64,000 nt of DNA from Pseudooceanicola nanhaiensis (GCF_020171315.1 NZ_JAIUZP010000007.1:308219-372218); one strand, 5' to 3'; positions 1 through 8,809 are shown, counted from the first letter of the stretch. The notes: generated from the letters alone by a model not told the origin. A program made the numbers and translations.

Positions 1-356
1 GTCAGCATAATCTCGAAGGCCTTCGAGTTGCCCTCCTGAAAGCGCCGCTCGACCAGGTCCTTGGCTTCGAGCGTCTTGACGATGCGGGTCATCGACACCT
101 TGTGGATGCAGGTCCGGTGGCAAAGAAGGGTCATCGCGATCGGTTCAAAGTCGAACAGGATCCGCATCACGCGCCACTGCTGCTCGGTAAAATTCTCCTG
201 CGCGAGCAGGAAGGTAAAGCGTCGGACCACCGCTTCCCGTCCGCGCGTGCAGGCAATCGCGATCGACTGATCCGTGTGGGAACTTCTCTGTTCGGCTGGG
301 CCGCTGACGCGGGCGGGCAGGGGTAGGGCTGAAAGCGCGTGCGGTGTCTGGGGCAC
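1..356 (-). CDS. MarR-family transcriptional regulator, truncated by window edge
   Basis: A minus-strand reading frame opens at a GTG at 356, four bases after an AGGAGG ribosome-binding site, and stays open to the window edge (about 118 codons, C-terminus missing). The translation contains FTEQQWRVMRIL followed by a helix-turn-helix segment and the wing residues KTLEAKDLVERRF. This is the usual order in MarR regulators, with most resemblance to the HpaR-type subgroup that controls aromatic or organic acid catabolism. It lies downstream of, and in the same direction as, the nitrilase and TRAP genes, so it probably regulates that operon. The palindrome at 4885-4912 is the natural candidate operator. 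The family call is firm; the subgroup and target are inference. Confidence 0.82.
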   Translation of the reverse strand, partial: MPQTPHALSALPLPARVSGPAEQRSSHTDQSIAIACTRGREAVVRRFTFLLAQENFTEQQWRVMRILFDFEPIAMTLLCHRTCIHKVSMTRIVKTLEAKDLVERRFQEGNSKAFEIML

Positions 357-428
357 GGGGCCTCCTATCATCTGTTGCAGGGCAGTGGGTGGGCGCGAGG
401 GGGTGCCCCCTCCGCCCGTTCCGGGCCT

Positions 429-1502
429 TCAGAGGGTCTCATCCGGGGCGAGATCGTCATACCGGATCACGTCTTGCGCCTGTGCGCCGGGCCCGTCGTC
501 GCACAGGGCGGCGCGCCGGCGGTTCAATCGGATGCTCATCACCTGCGGGGCCGCGTAGTGGCCGCCGGTGTCGCAGAGGTATTTGGACGATACGACCCGG
601 TCGAGGCCGATGTCCGCATAGATAAGGCCCTCGGTTTCCGGCGGCAGGATCGTCCCGATGGTGGCGCCGTCGGGGTTGATGATCCGCGATGTGCCGCAAC
701 CGGGGCGGAACCGGGCGCGCATCGCCTCGTCGCCGCCCGCGACGTGGTCGATGTATTCCTGGGTCAGTACGTGGGTCGCGGCAACGACATAGCTTTGCGT
801 GGCCATCGCGTAAGAGCGGTTGATCACCTCGAAGACCGAGGCTTCGTCCGGCTGGGCGCGGGGGCTTTCGACCGAGGTATGACCGGCGTCCTGTGGGCGC
901 GACAGGCCGCCCTGGGTGAAGGCCGCGACCGGCGGCCACGAGGCGACATGCACCTGCTCGTTCTGCGCCGCCATCACGGCGGCGGCCAGGGGAACCCGGT
1001 GCTCCCAGCACAGCAGCCCGCCCAGGTTGCCAAGCGGTGTCTTGAAGACGGAAAGGGTGCTGCCGTCGCCCTCGCCCCAGATATAGCGCTCGGGGCCCGT
1101 GGGCTTCAGCTTGCGGTGCTTGCCGATGATGTTGCCACCGTCGTCGAACCACAGCTGGGTCAGGTACAGCGTCGCCTGATCCCGCTCGGTGATCCCGAGG
1201 CAGACATAGATCGCGTTGCGGCGGGCGGCCTGGGCGATGCGGCGTACCGCCTCGCCGGGGATTTCGACGGCATTGTCGAACAACTGGGTGAACAGGGCGG
1301 CGGCGCGCCCGAAGGGGCCGCTTTCGAAGACCCAGACAGGAAAGCCGGGCAGAAAAGATTCGGGGAAGGCGATCAGCTTGGCCCCGTTCGCCGCGGCTTC
1401 CTCGATCAGGGCGCAGCATTTGTCGACGGTGGCCGAGATGTCGAAGACGGCCGGGGATGCCTGAACCGCGGCCACCTTGTAGGCCGGATGCTGAAGGCGC
1501 AT
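429..1502 (-). CDS. Nitrilase (aliphatic/aryl nitrilase-like)
   Basis: A 357-residue carbon-nitrogen hydrolase. The nitrilase catalytic triad is visible: Glu in FPESFLPGFP (about residue 50), Lys in HRKLKPTGPERYIWGEGDGS (about 135) and Cys in LLCWEH (about 170). The HRKLKPT...WGEGDGS block is typical of true nitrilases and cyanide hydratase or dihydratase rather than amidases or carbamoylases, so the expected reaction is R-CN plus water to a carboxylate and ammonia. The ATG at 1502 has an AAGGA site upstream. It is the third gene of an operon with a TAXI-TRAP transporter, which suggests that the transporter imports the nitrile or the acid made from it. The substrate cannot be read from the sequence. 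Confidence 0.9.
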   Translation of the reverse strand: MRLQHPAYKVAAVQASPAVFDISATVDKCCALIEEAAANGAKLIAFPESFLPGFPVWVFESGPFGRAAALFTQLFDNAVEIPGEAVRRIAQAARRNAIYVCLGITERDQATLYLTQLWFDDGGNIIGKHRKLKPTGPERYIWGEGDGSTLSVFKTPLGNLGGLLCWEHRVPLAAAVMAAQNEQVHVASWPPVAAFTQGGLSRPQDAGHTSVESPRAQPDEASVFEVINRSYAMATQSYVVAATHVLTQEYIDHVAGGDEAMRARFRPGCGTSRIINPDGATIGTILPPETEGLIYADIGLDRVVSSKYLCDTGGHYAAPQVMSIRLNRRRAALCDDGPGAQAQDVIRYDDLAPDETL

Positions 1503-1635
1503 GGAGCGTTCCTTTGTCTTGATGCGCAGGGTTGGCGCGAAGGGGCCTGCGCGGCGCGTGGCCCGTCCCTGGATGTGGGGGCACCCCTTTAGGGATGCCC
1601 GTTGCTGTCGTGGGGCGGGCGCGCCGCCCGAGGTC

Positions 1636-2631
1636 TCAGAACTTGGCCTGGTTCGCTTCGGCGGCGTCGGTCCAAAGGCCGACTTCCTTGTAAAAGCGCA
1701 CGGCACCCGGGTGATAGGGCACCGGCGAGTCCGGAAGCACAAGCCGGTCCAGCGGGACGCTGCGCATCGGGCCGATGTCCTGCTGCAGGTTCGACCAGTT
1801 TTCATACATCGTCTTCGTCAGCGTGTAAGCATCGTCGTCGCTGAGCGCGTCGCTGGCCATCAGGATCGTGTCGTAGGACACGATGGGCGTATCCCCCATG
1901 ACGAAGGGCTGTTTGTCATTGGCCATGGCGATGCCTTCGGTCAGGCCCTTCAGCTGCTCCTCGAAGAACTCGTGGGAGCCGAGGCTGCCGTTGGCGACGA
2001 TGCGCAGCCCGCCGGGCACCGAGGTGTTGGCCTCCAGCAGCACGGGCATCGAGGGGGCGACCGGCGCCGCATCGGCGCGCCCTTCCACGACGGCGGCGAT
2101 GCCGTCCATCAGGCCGCCGCTGCTGAGAAAGTCGACGTCACCGGTCGACAGGCCGCCCGAGGCCAGCATCGCCTCGCTGATCGCGGTCAGGGCGCGGGCG
2201 GTGGGCAGTTCGCCCATGACGCGCTTGCCGCGCAGGTCTTCCATGGTTTCGATGCCGGAGTCTGCCCGTGCGATGAAGGCGTGGGGGATATGCCAGACAT
2301 TCGCCAGTGCGCGTTGGTTGGTCAGCGGCTGGGGATAGCCAGCCTTACCCTCCCAGGCCAGCCCGGCCAAGATGGTGGTGATCAGGCCCATGTTGATGTC
2401 GCCGATCGAGATGGCGGGCAGGTAGACGGATTCACCCGCATAGGGCTGCGCGGTCGAGCGGATGCCAAGCTCTTCCTGAAAGGTCTTGGCCAGGCCGCTG
2501 CCGATCAGGTTGTAGACCGATCCTGACGGGTTCGTCCCGATCGAGATGTTGCGCAGCTCGGCATGCGCCGGCTGGGTGAGGCTGGTCAGCCCGAGTGCAA
2601 GGCAGGCCGCGAATTTCCAAGAGTTGAGCAT
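1636..2631 (-). CDS. TAXI-family TRAP transporter solute-binding protein
   Basis: A 331-residue periplasmic protein. It starts with a signal peptide (MLNSWKFAACLALGLTSLTQPAHA) and continues with ISIGTNPSGSVYNLIGSGLA, the typical opening of TAXI (TRAP-associated extracytoplasmic immunogenic-type) binding proteins. The length is normal for the family. The ATG at 2631 follows a GAAGG site. It sits 80 bp after the fused TRAP membrane gene and 133 bp before the nitrilase, all on the same strand, so the three are probably co-transcribed. The ligand is unknown; a dicarboxylate-like or nitrile-derived acid is a guess from the neighbours. Confidence 0.9.
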   Translation of the reverse strand: MLNSWKFAACLALGLTSLTQPAHAELRNISIGTNPSGSVYNLIGSGLAKTFQEELGIRSTAQPYAGESVYLPAISIGDINMGLITTILAGLAWEGKAGYPQPLTNQRALANVWHIPHAFIARADSGIETMEDLRGKRVMGELPTARALTAISEAMLASGGLSTGDVDFLSSGGLMDGIAAVVEGRADAAPVAPSMPVLLEANTSVPGGLRIVANGSLGSHEFFEEQLKGLTEGIAMANDKQPFVMGDTPIVSYDTILMASDALSDDDAYTLTKTMYENWSNLQQDIGPMRSVPLDRLVLPDSPVPYHPGAVRFYKEVGLWTDAAEANQAKF

Positions 2632-2711
2632 TGAACCTTCCTGTTTCTGGTTTTTCGATGTGTTGGAGGGGTGAGGGGAGGGGGTCGGCGCCGCCTGCGC
2701 GGATCGGGCGC

Positions 2712-4631
2712 TCATTGCGGGGTGACCTGGGGATATGCCGCCTCGCCCTGGCCCGCCTGCCGGCGGCGCAGGGCGCGGGCGAACAGTGTCGCCACCGCCG
2801 CCGCCGCGACCGATGCGGCCACCGCCCAGGGGCTGGTCGGCCCGGTCAGGGCGGTGGCGCCCATCGTGAGGAGGGCAAGCACTGTCAGGGCGGCAGAGCA
2901 CAGCCAGCCGGGCACTTGCCGGACCGGCGAGCCGAGCATGGACTGCTTGAGAAGCAGGGAGGCCACCAACCCGTTGGACAGCACGATGGCGATTTCCAGC
3001 GCTGTGCCATCCAGGAGGGCGGCAGGGTTGTAGACCCAGACAAAGGGCAGCACGAAGGCCGGCAGGCTGATGCGCATGGCCAGGAAGCCGGTCCGCCACA
3101 TGTTGGCCTGCGCCAAGCGTGCGGCGACGATACTGCCGAACGCGATCGGCGGGGTCACCATGCTCATCAGTCCGAAGTAGAGCAGGAACAGGTGAGCGCC
3201 CATCGGGGCCACGCCAAGCTTTACCATGGTCGGGGCGACGACGGTGGCCAGTACGATGTAGACCGCGGCCGTGGGCATTCCCATGCCCAGGACAATCGCA
3301 ACCAGACCCGAGAGCAGCAGCAGCGCAAACAGCCCGTATTCGGTGGCGAGGTGGGTCAGGGTGACCGACAGTTGAAAGGCAAAGCCGGTCGAGTTCAGCA
3401 GGCCGATGATGACGCCGGCCGCGCCACCGATCAGGACGAGGGGCACGACCTCTTCGCCCAGTGAACGCACGGCCGCCAGGAGTTCCGGTCCGTCAAAGCG
3501 GAAGCGGATGCGGATGCCGTAGATCACCAGCATCGATGCCGAGGCGATCAGCGCGCAGAGCCCCGGATTATAGCCGGTCGCGAACAGCAGGTAGAGAAGG
3601 ACACCGATCGAGATCAGGATTTCTCCGCCCTCTTTCATGGTTTCCTTAAACGAGGGGATTTCGTGCTCTTCCAGGCCCTTCAGGCCGTTGGTAACGGCCA
3701 TGGCGTCGGCATTGAAGAACAGCACGAGGTAGTAGAGCGCGGCCGGCACAGCGGCGGCGACGAGGATGGAGGAATAGGGAACCTGCAGAACTTCAGCCAT
3801 GATGAAGGCTGTTGCGCCCATGATCGGCGGGGCGACCTGCCCCCCGTTCGAGGCGACCGCCTCGATGGCTGCGGCCTGGGTGCGGGTCATGCCGGTACGG
3901 ATCATCATCGGGATCGTGAAGATGCCGGTGGACATGATGTTGGCCACGGTGGACCCGGACATCATGCCGAAGAAGCCCGAGGCGACAATGGCGACCTTTG
4001 CCGGTCCGCCGCGACGGCGACCGACGGCTGCCAGCGCCAGCCCGTTGAAGAAGCTCATGCCTTGGGCGACTTCCATCACCTTGCCGAAGACCATGAAGGG
4101 CAGCACGATGGTGATGATCACGGTGATGACCAGCCCCGGCACGCCGTTGCTGTCGGCATAAAGGTAGATGACGGTGCGCGTCGGTGCGAAGACCGAGGCC
4201 TGCAGCATCCCGGGCACGAGGTCGCCGAAGAACCCATAGACCGTAACCAGCCAGACAAGAATCGCGATCGCGATCCCCATCGACTTCCTCAGGGCTTCGG
4301 CCAGCAGCAAGAGCGCGAAGATGCCCGGCACCCAGATCTCTGGTGGGCGGAAGGCCATGGTGACCATCCATTCCTTGAAGTTGAGCGCGTACCAGAACCA
4401 GCAGGCCGCGCCCGCCAGAGCCAGTATCAGGTCCAGACCGGCGCTTTTCTCGCAATAGGGGTGGTGGAGAAAGGCAACCGCGACGGCAAAGCCCAGCATC
4501 AGCCCGACGATTTGCTGGGTGACCAGGGCAAAGCCCAGAAGTTGCGGAACGTTCAGGATCCACAGGACCCCGATCACCGGCAGCATCAGCACCGAGATGC
4601 CGAGCACGAATTTCCTCAGTCGACGCATCAT
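2712..4631 (-). CDS. TRAP transporter fused permease (TAXI type, 4TM+12TM)
   Basis: A 639-residue integral membrane protein in which the small and large TRAP subunits are fused, as is usual for TAXI systems. The N-terminal quarter has four hydrophobic segments. The remainder carries the DctM-like core, with MMSGSTVANIMSTGIFTIP, ASNGGQVAPPIMGATAFIMAE and, near residues 480-520, the MGMPTAAVY and VTPPIAFGS helices that line the transport path. It drives ion-coupled uptake of ligand delivered by the adjacent TAXI protein. Two adjacent ATGs (4631 and 4628) share a GAGG site; the second has slightly better spacing. It is the first gene of the operon that ends with the MarR regulator. Confidence 0.92.
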   Translation of the reverse strand: MMRRLRKFVLGISVLMLPVIGVLWILNVPQLLGFALVTQQIVGLMLGFAVAVAFLHHPYCEKSAGLDLILALAGAACWFWYALNFKEWMVTMAFRPPEIWVPGIFALLLLAEALRKSMGIAIAILVWLVTVYGFFGDLVPGMLQASVFAPTRTVIYLYADSNGVPGLVITVIITIVLPFMVFGKVMEVAQGMSFFNGLALAAVGRRRGGPAKVAIVASGFFGMMSGSTVANIMSTGIFTIPMMIRTGMTRTQAAAIEAVASNGGQVAPPIMGATAFIMAEVLQVPYSSILVAAAVPAALYYLVLFFNADAMAVTNGLKGLEEHEIPSFKETMKEGGEILISIGVLLYLLFATGYNPGLCALIASASMLVIYGIRIRFRFDGPELLAAVRSLGEEVVPLVLIGGAAGVIIGLLNSTGFAFQLSVTLTHLATEYGLFALLLLSGLVAIVLGMGMPTAAVYIVLATVVAPTMVKLGVAPMGAHLFLLYFGLMSMVTPPIAFGSIVAARLAQANMWRTGFLAMRISLPAFVLPFVWVYNPAALLDGTALEIAIVLSNGLVASLLLKQSMLGSPVRQVPGWLCSAALTVLALLTMGATALTGPTSPWAVAASVAAAAVATLFARALRRRQAGQGEAAYPQVTPQ

Positions 4632-4884
4632 ATCCTCTTCGAGGGCCGCCGCCTGTCGGGGCGGCGGTCAAACATGTGTCCTCCCTATGGCGCGGCATGT
4701 AGCCGCCCGCCGTCCTCCACGGCGGTGATGTCTTTCTCGGATGCGAGCGGGCGCAAGCGGAGTCTGACCGGGGCCGCGGTTGGCGGCCTTATCAATGAAG
4801 GTGCTGGCGTGGGGGGCTTTGATCGCCTTGGCGCGTGATTTGCGCCTTGGCTCAAGCGAGCCGCCGTCGGTCCTGCGCACACCC

Positions 4885-4912
4885 TCATTTAGTAAACATG
4901 TTTACCAAATGA
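4885..4912. promoter_or_regulatory. 28-bp palindrome, probable operator of the TRAP-nitrilase operon
   Basis: The 28 bases form an inverted repeat with a single mismatched pair. Its core, GTAAACATGTTTAC at 4892-4905, is a perfect 14-bp palindrome. It lies about 250 bp upstream of the TRAP permease start and has no other gene nearby. Size and symmetry fit a dimeric MarR or GntR site. The only regulator in the operon is the MarR protein at 1-356, so it is the obvious candidate; binding is not shown by the sequence. Confidence 0.6.
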
Positions 4913-5331
4913 AGCGAGTCTGCTGCGATGTACATGGGAAACTGCAAGGCGCCGATCTGGAGAGTGCCATGTGAGTTTTTTTTGGGCGTTTCGCGGGGCT
5001 TCGCTTGGGCGCTGTCGGGACAGCGTGGTGTTATGCGTCTGGTTCGGGTCCGCCGTGCGCGGCTGCTTTTCTCGACGGTGCGATCTGATCCCGAGGGTCC
5101 CTCGTTGGCCAGTGCGTATCATTTGGGGTGGATAGGCATTGTATGCAGTATGTACCTATAATGATGGGTATGTGAGTCTGTCTCCGCAGTCGGCGCGAAG
5201 CTGCGCGCATCGTTTGATGCGGGAGTTCAATCGCGATCTCACATCCGGTTTCAGCGTTTCAGGGGGAAAGTGCGCCAAGATGACACGCTTGCGCCGGAAG
5301 TGACTCAGGCATATTGCATTCCTCATGATGT
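4913..5331. other. Intergenic stretch with no supported gene
   Basis: Together with 4632-4884 this makes about 700 bp without a convincing gene. Short open frames exist on both strands but have neither good ribosome-binding sites nor recognisable products. It presumably holds the promoter and a long leader for the TRAP-nitrilase operon. The composition is more AT-rich than the flanking operons, like the rest of the stretch up to the integrase. Confidence 0.5.
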
Positions 5332-5353
5332 AATCAATAATTAGCTATTGATT
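5332..5353. promoter_or_regulatory. Inverted repeat AATCAATA-N6-TATTGATT
   Basis: Two perfect 8-bp arms (5332-5339 and 5346-5353) flank the spacer ATTAGC. It lies 100 bp before the small membrane protein gene at 5454. It has no T-run, so it looks more like a regulator-binding site than a terminator. No cognate regulator is apparent in the window. Confidence 0.4.
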
Positions 5354-5453
5354 GCAGTCTTTCCCGGGGTTCACCGCGCGCGGCCCTTGCTGCAGCTAAG
5401 GTGGGAGCCCCCGGGATCATCTGCGAGCCAATGACATAGGCAGAGGAAAAGCG

Positions 5454-5615
5454 ATGATATGGGTTCCAATAGCCTTGGGCATCTTCAAGTTTTCTGTACT
5501 CGGGACGACCATCTTCCTGTCGATCAAGTCGCACCGTGAAGGGGAAAAGGAGGAGCGGCGGCGACAAGAAGCGGCCGGTCAGAATGCGCCCGATGGGCAT
5601 CGCATCTCAAACTGA
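5454..5615 (+). CDS. Small single-span membrane protein, 53 aa
   Basis: A 53-codon frame starts at an ATG preceded by AGAGGAAAAGCG, a well-placed ribosome-binding site. The translation begins MIWVPIALGIFKFSVLGTTI, an almost uninterrupted hydrophobic helix of about 22 residues. It continues with a strongly charged tail rich in Arg, Glu and Lys (SHREGEKEERRRQEA) that should face the cytoplasm. The clear split into a membrane helix and a charged tail, plus the good start signal, argues for a real gene. I do not recognise a family. An inverted repeat 100 bp upstream may regulate it. Confidence 0.6.
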   Translation: MIWVPIALGIFKFSVLGTTIFLSIKSHREGEKEERRRQEAAGQNAPDGHRISN

Positions 5616-5865
5616 AGGCCGTGGCTTGGTCTCCCATGGGACTGCTCTCTTGAGCGCGACCCTCTCAGGTTTGCTGCGGGCCGGACAGCCCAGTTCTGAT
5701 CCTTCTGCATGAGTTACTCCGCTGAGGCATCTGCCAGGGGCCTAAATCGCTGCTAATCAAGGTTGGGAAGGGGCGATGTCGCATCGGCCGTGGCTGTGAT
5801 CGGCAGATCGCCATAGGTCCCCTCCCGGCAGGGTGCTCCTGAAGTGCTTGTAGGCCGTTGAGAAG

Positions 5866-6093
5866 GTGCTCGATCGACGGTTCGACGTGACTGTGCCGGA
5901 CGCAATCAGCCCGGCCTACAACACCCAAAACCCGCACATCGGTGTGTTCGCCCATCTCGTTGTGGTCGTCATCAGTACCGACGGAAGTATCAGGATCGAT
6001 ACCGCAGCCAACAGCGAGCCCACGACCGGTGCAACAGCCGGGAGCCCGTTTGAGCAGTGGAAGGCAGGGCGCGGCAGGCTGGGTGGAGAGTAA
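5866..6093 (+). CDS. Possible small hypothetical protein, 75 aa, coupled to integrase
   Basis: A frame starting at a GTG (5866) encodes 75 residues including VFAHLVVVVISTDGSIRID, and it ends in TAATG, so its stop overlaps the integrase ATG at 6093. That overlap is the main argument for it. Against it are the weak start context (an in-frame TAG lies just upstream and there is no proper Shine-Dalgarno sequence) and the absence of any recognised domain. It may be a remnant of a longer gene or a chance frame. The stretch from 5616 to 5865 holds nothing I can support. Confidence 0.3.
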   Translation: MLDRRFDVTVPDAISPAYNTQNPHIGVFAHLVVVVISTDGSIRIDTAANSEPTTGATAGSPFEQWKAGRGRLGGE

Positions 6094-7133
6094 TGCGGGT
6101 CAACATGAAGGGGATCAATTCGGTTCGGAAGAAGCTCAGCGACGGTACTGTGCGTGTTTACTACTATGCTTGGAAGGGTGGGCCCCGGCTACCGGGTAAG
6201 CCCGGCGATCCGGCTTTTGTCGCGGCGTATCAGGCGGCTATCAGCAAAATGAATAGTCAGCCTGAAGGGGCGCTTCAGGCGATTGTGAATGCCTACCAGC
6301 AAAGCTTGAAGTTCAAAGATCTCGCTCCGCGCACTCAGCGCGACTACGTGCGGCATATCCGGAAGATTGAAATGGAGTACTCCGACTTCCCTCTTGCTGC
6401 CCTGTCGGACAGAGCGGCAAGAGGTGAGTTCCTCGCATGGCGGGACAAAATGGCGAAGGTATCTCGGCGGCAGGCGGACTACACCTTTGCTGTGCTGGCG
6501 TTGATCTTGGCGTGGGCATATGAGCGTCGGCTCGTGTCGGCTAATCCCTGCGAGCGGCCCGGTAAGGTCTATAAATCTCAGCGCATCGACAAAATCTGGA
6601 CGATGGAAGACGAGGCCGCCTTCATGCGTGCTGCGCCTCCACACATCGGTCTTGCATTCATGCTGGCGCTCTGGACCGGACAGCGACAGGGGGATCTCCT
6701 GAGGCTCACTTGGAGCGCTTACGATGGTGCGAAAATTCGTCTGCGGCAGCGCAAGACCGGCGCACGTGTCGAAATTCCCGTCGGTGGTCCTCTTGGGGCT
6801 CAGCTCGACCGCGCGCCACGCACTGCGGTGACAATCTTGGCGACAAGTCGCCAGACGTCTTGGACCGAGTCAGGATTTAGGGCCTCATGGGCCAAGGCTT
6901 GTAAGTCTGCTGGTGTTCATGGGGTAACGTTTCACGATCTGCGCGGAACGGCTGTCACAAGGCTGGCGATCGCTGGGTGCAGCGTGCCGGAAATCGCATC
7001 GATCTCCGGGCATAGCCTCAAGCAAGTCACTTCCATCCTCGACGCTCACTACTTGAGCCGGGATTCGCATCTGGGTGTGTCGGCGATCAAGAAGCTTGAG
7101 GCATACGAAGCGGGAACAAAATCTCCCAACTGA
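6093..7133 (+). CDS. Tyrosine recombinase / phage-type integrase
   Basis: A 346-residue site-specific recombinase. An N-terminal SAM-like core-binding domain (about residues 60-150) is followed by the catalytic domain. The active-site residues are visible: Arg in WTGQRQGDLLRL, His-x-x-Arg in FHDLRGTAV, His in ISGHSL and the nucleophilic Tyr in DAHYLSRD. All positions needed for activity are therefore present. The ATG at 6093 follows GGAGAG. The gene ends 55 bp before the 3' end of a tRNA-Met gene, the classic arrangement for an integrative element that uses the tRNA 3' end as attB. The codon usage is less GC-rich than in neighbouring genes, which fits acquired DNA. No second att copy was found by eye, so the extent of any element is unknown. 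Confidence 0.92.
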   Translation: MRVNMKGINSVRKKLSDGTVRVYYYAWKGGPRLPGKPGDPAFVAAYQAAISKMNSQPEGALQAIVNAYQQSLKFKDLAPRTQRDYVRHIRKIEMEYSDFPLAALSDRAARGEFLAWRDKMAKVSRRQADYTFAVLALILAWAYERRLVSANPCERPGKVYKSQRIDKIWTMEDEAAFMRAAPPHIGLAFMLALWTGQRQGDLLRLTWSAYDGAKIRLRQRKTGARVEIPVGGPLGAQLDRAPRTAVTILATSRQTSWTESGFRASWAKACKSAGVHGVTFHDLRGTAVTRLAIAGCSVPEIASISGHSLKQVTSILDAHYLSRDSHLGVSAIKKLEAYEAGTKSPN

Positions 7134-7188
7134 GCGCCCAACCGAGGAAACGCTTCCAGCTCTATCGCGTCTAAATGTTTGGAAAATT

Positions 7189-7265
7189 TGGTAGCGGAGG
7201 AGGGACTTGAACCCCCGACACGCGGATTATGATTCCGCTGCTCTAACCAACTGAGCTACTCCGCC
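7189..7265 (-). tRNA. tRNA-Met (anticodon CAU)
   Basis: A full cloverleaf can be folded on the minus strand. The acceptor stem GGCGGAG pairs with CUCCGCU, the D-arm is GCUC...GAGC, the anticodon loop AUCAUAA gives CAU, and the T-arm is GGGGGUUCAAGUCCCUC. CCA is encoded at the 3' end. The sequence resembles alphaproteobacterial elongator tRNA-Met; a CAU tRNA could also be the Ile2 type, but the body fits Met better. Its 3' end faces the integrase gene and is a likely attachment site. Confidence 0.93.
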
Positions 7266-7402
7266 AAACCGTGGCGCTGAGTAGGCGATGGGCCGGGGGA
7301 GGTCAAGACAGAATTTTCCGCTTTTTGCGCTTAACGCAGGGTGACTTGCCTCTGCGGTGTAGAGGGGCCAATAGTACGGCGCGTTTCAAGGAAGGACCCG
7401 TC

Positions 7403-8809
7403 ATGATTGACCGCCTCGCCGCCATTGTCGGCCCGAACCATGTGCTTACCGGACCGGCGGCAGAGCCCTGGGCCGAGGACTGGACCGGGGCGCAGCGGGC
7501 CGAGCCTCTGGCGGTCGTGCGGGCGGGCTCGACCGAGGAGGTCGCCGCCGTTCTGAAGCTGGCGAACGAGACCGGCACGCCGGTCGTTCCGATTGCCGGG
7601 CGCACCGGTCTGGCGGGCGGCGGCATGGGCGAGGGGGCAATCATCCTGTCGGTCGAACGGATGAACCGGATCCGCGCGATCCGTACCGACGCCCGCATCG
7701 CCGTGGTCGAGGCCGGGGTGATCCTCGAGGACCTGCACAACGCCGTCGAGGAGCTTGGGCTGAGCTTCCCGCTGTTCTTCGGCGCGCGGGGATCGGCACG
7801 GATCGGCGGGGCGCTGGCGACGAATGCGGGCGGCTCGAACGTCCTGCGCTATGGCAATACCCGCGACCTCGTGCTCGGGATCGAGGCGGTGCTGCCGACC
7901 GGCGAGGTGGTGAACCTCATGCATGAACTGCACAAGAACAATTCCGGCTACGATCTTCGCCACCTCCTGATCGGGTCCGAAGGCACGCTGGGCGTGATCA
8001 CGGCGGCCGTGGTGAAACTGGTGCCCAAGCCCCGCGCCCATATCACCGCCATGGTCGGCATGGCCGAACTGTCGGATACGCTTCCGATGCTGAACCGCCT
8101 GCGCGAGGCCACGGGCGGCGCGGTCGAGGCTTTCGAGTTCATGCCCGATGCCTATGTCACCGATTACCTTGCCCATTTCACGGATGCGCGCGCGCCCTTC
8201 GAGGCCACCTGGCCGGTCAATATCCTGATCGAACTGGGGGCTGTTGCCGAGCGGGACGCGACCCCGGGCCCCGACGGGGAGATCCCGATGCGGGCGCTGC
8301 TGGAGGAGGTTCTGGCCGCGGAAATGGAGGCCGGGCATGTCGGTGACGCAGTCATCGCCGCGAACGAAAGCCAGCGGCGCGGTCTCTGGGCCATGCGCGA
8401 GGCCGCGGCCGAGATGGCGACGAGCTTTGGCCCGGTCGTCGTGCTCGACGTTGCGGTGCCGCTGGATCGTGTGGAGGACTTCCTCGCGCGGGCTGACGCG
8501 GCGCGGCTCAAGCTCGACCCCACATCGCGGACGTCGATCGTGGCGCATCTTGGCGATGGGAACGTCCATTACAGCGTGATCGGTGGCGCGCTGGACAAGA
8601 AGGGCCTTGATGCGGTGACGGAGGCGGTCGAGGAGATCGTGCTGGACCTCGGCGGGTCCTTCTCGGCCGAGCACGGGATCGGAACGTTCAAGCTGACCTC
8701 GATGGAGCGCCGCAAGGATCCGGCCTCGTTGATGGCGATGCGGGCGATCAAGGCGGCGCTGGACCCGGCGAATATCCTCAACCCCGGAAAACTGCTGCCC
8801 TCCGCCTGA
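7403..8809 (+). CDS. FAD-linked oxidase (D-lactate/glycolate/2-hydroxyglutarate dehydrogenase type)
   Basis: A 468-residue flavoprotein of the GlcD/DLD family. The PCMH-type FAD-binding half shows IAGRTGLAGGGMGEGAIILS and GGALATNAGGSNVLRYGN, and SGYDLRHLLIGSEGTLGVIT follows at about residue 190. The C-terminal cap carries VAHLGDGNVHYSV and SAEHGIGTFK, which hold the metal- and substrate-binding His residues, and it ends with NILNPGKLLP. It oxidises a D-2-hydroxy acid, passing electrons to a quinone or electron-transfer flavoprotein. Which acid cannot be read from the sequence. The ATG at 7403 has AAGGAAGG upstream. It is monocistronic. Confidence 0.9.
   Translation: MIDRLAAIVGPNHVLTGPAAEPWAEDWTGAQRAEPLAVVRAGSTEEVAAVLKLANETGTPVVPIAGRTGLAGGGMGEGAIILSVERMNRIRAIRTDARIAVVEAGVILEDLHNAVEELGLSFPLFFGARGSARIGGALATNAGGSNVLRYGNTRDLVLGIEAVLPTGEVVNLMHELHKNNSGYDLRHLLIGSEGTLGVITAAVVKLVPKPRAHITAMVGMAELSDTLPMLNRLREATGGAVEAFEFMPDAYVTDYLAHFTDARAPFEATWPVNILIELGAVAERDATPGPDGEIPMRALLEEVLAAEMEAGHVGDAVIAANESQRRGLWAMREAAAEMATSFGPVVVLDVAVPLDRVEDFLARADAARLKLDPTSRTSIVAHLGDGNVHYSVIGGALDKKGLDAVTEAVEEIVLDLGGSFSAEHGIGTFKLTSMERRKDPASLMAMRAIKAALDPANILNPGKLLPSA

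Noticed and set aside
5665..5955. Minus-strand frame of 96 codons in the gene-poor region
   Set aside because: No ribosome-binding site and no recognisable motif; probably chance or a degenerate remnant.
4632..7189. A second attachment site matching the tRNA-Met 3' end
   Set aside because: Scanned by eye for copies of the tRNA 3' sequence; none seen, so no element boundary is claimed.
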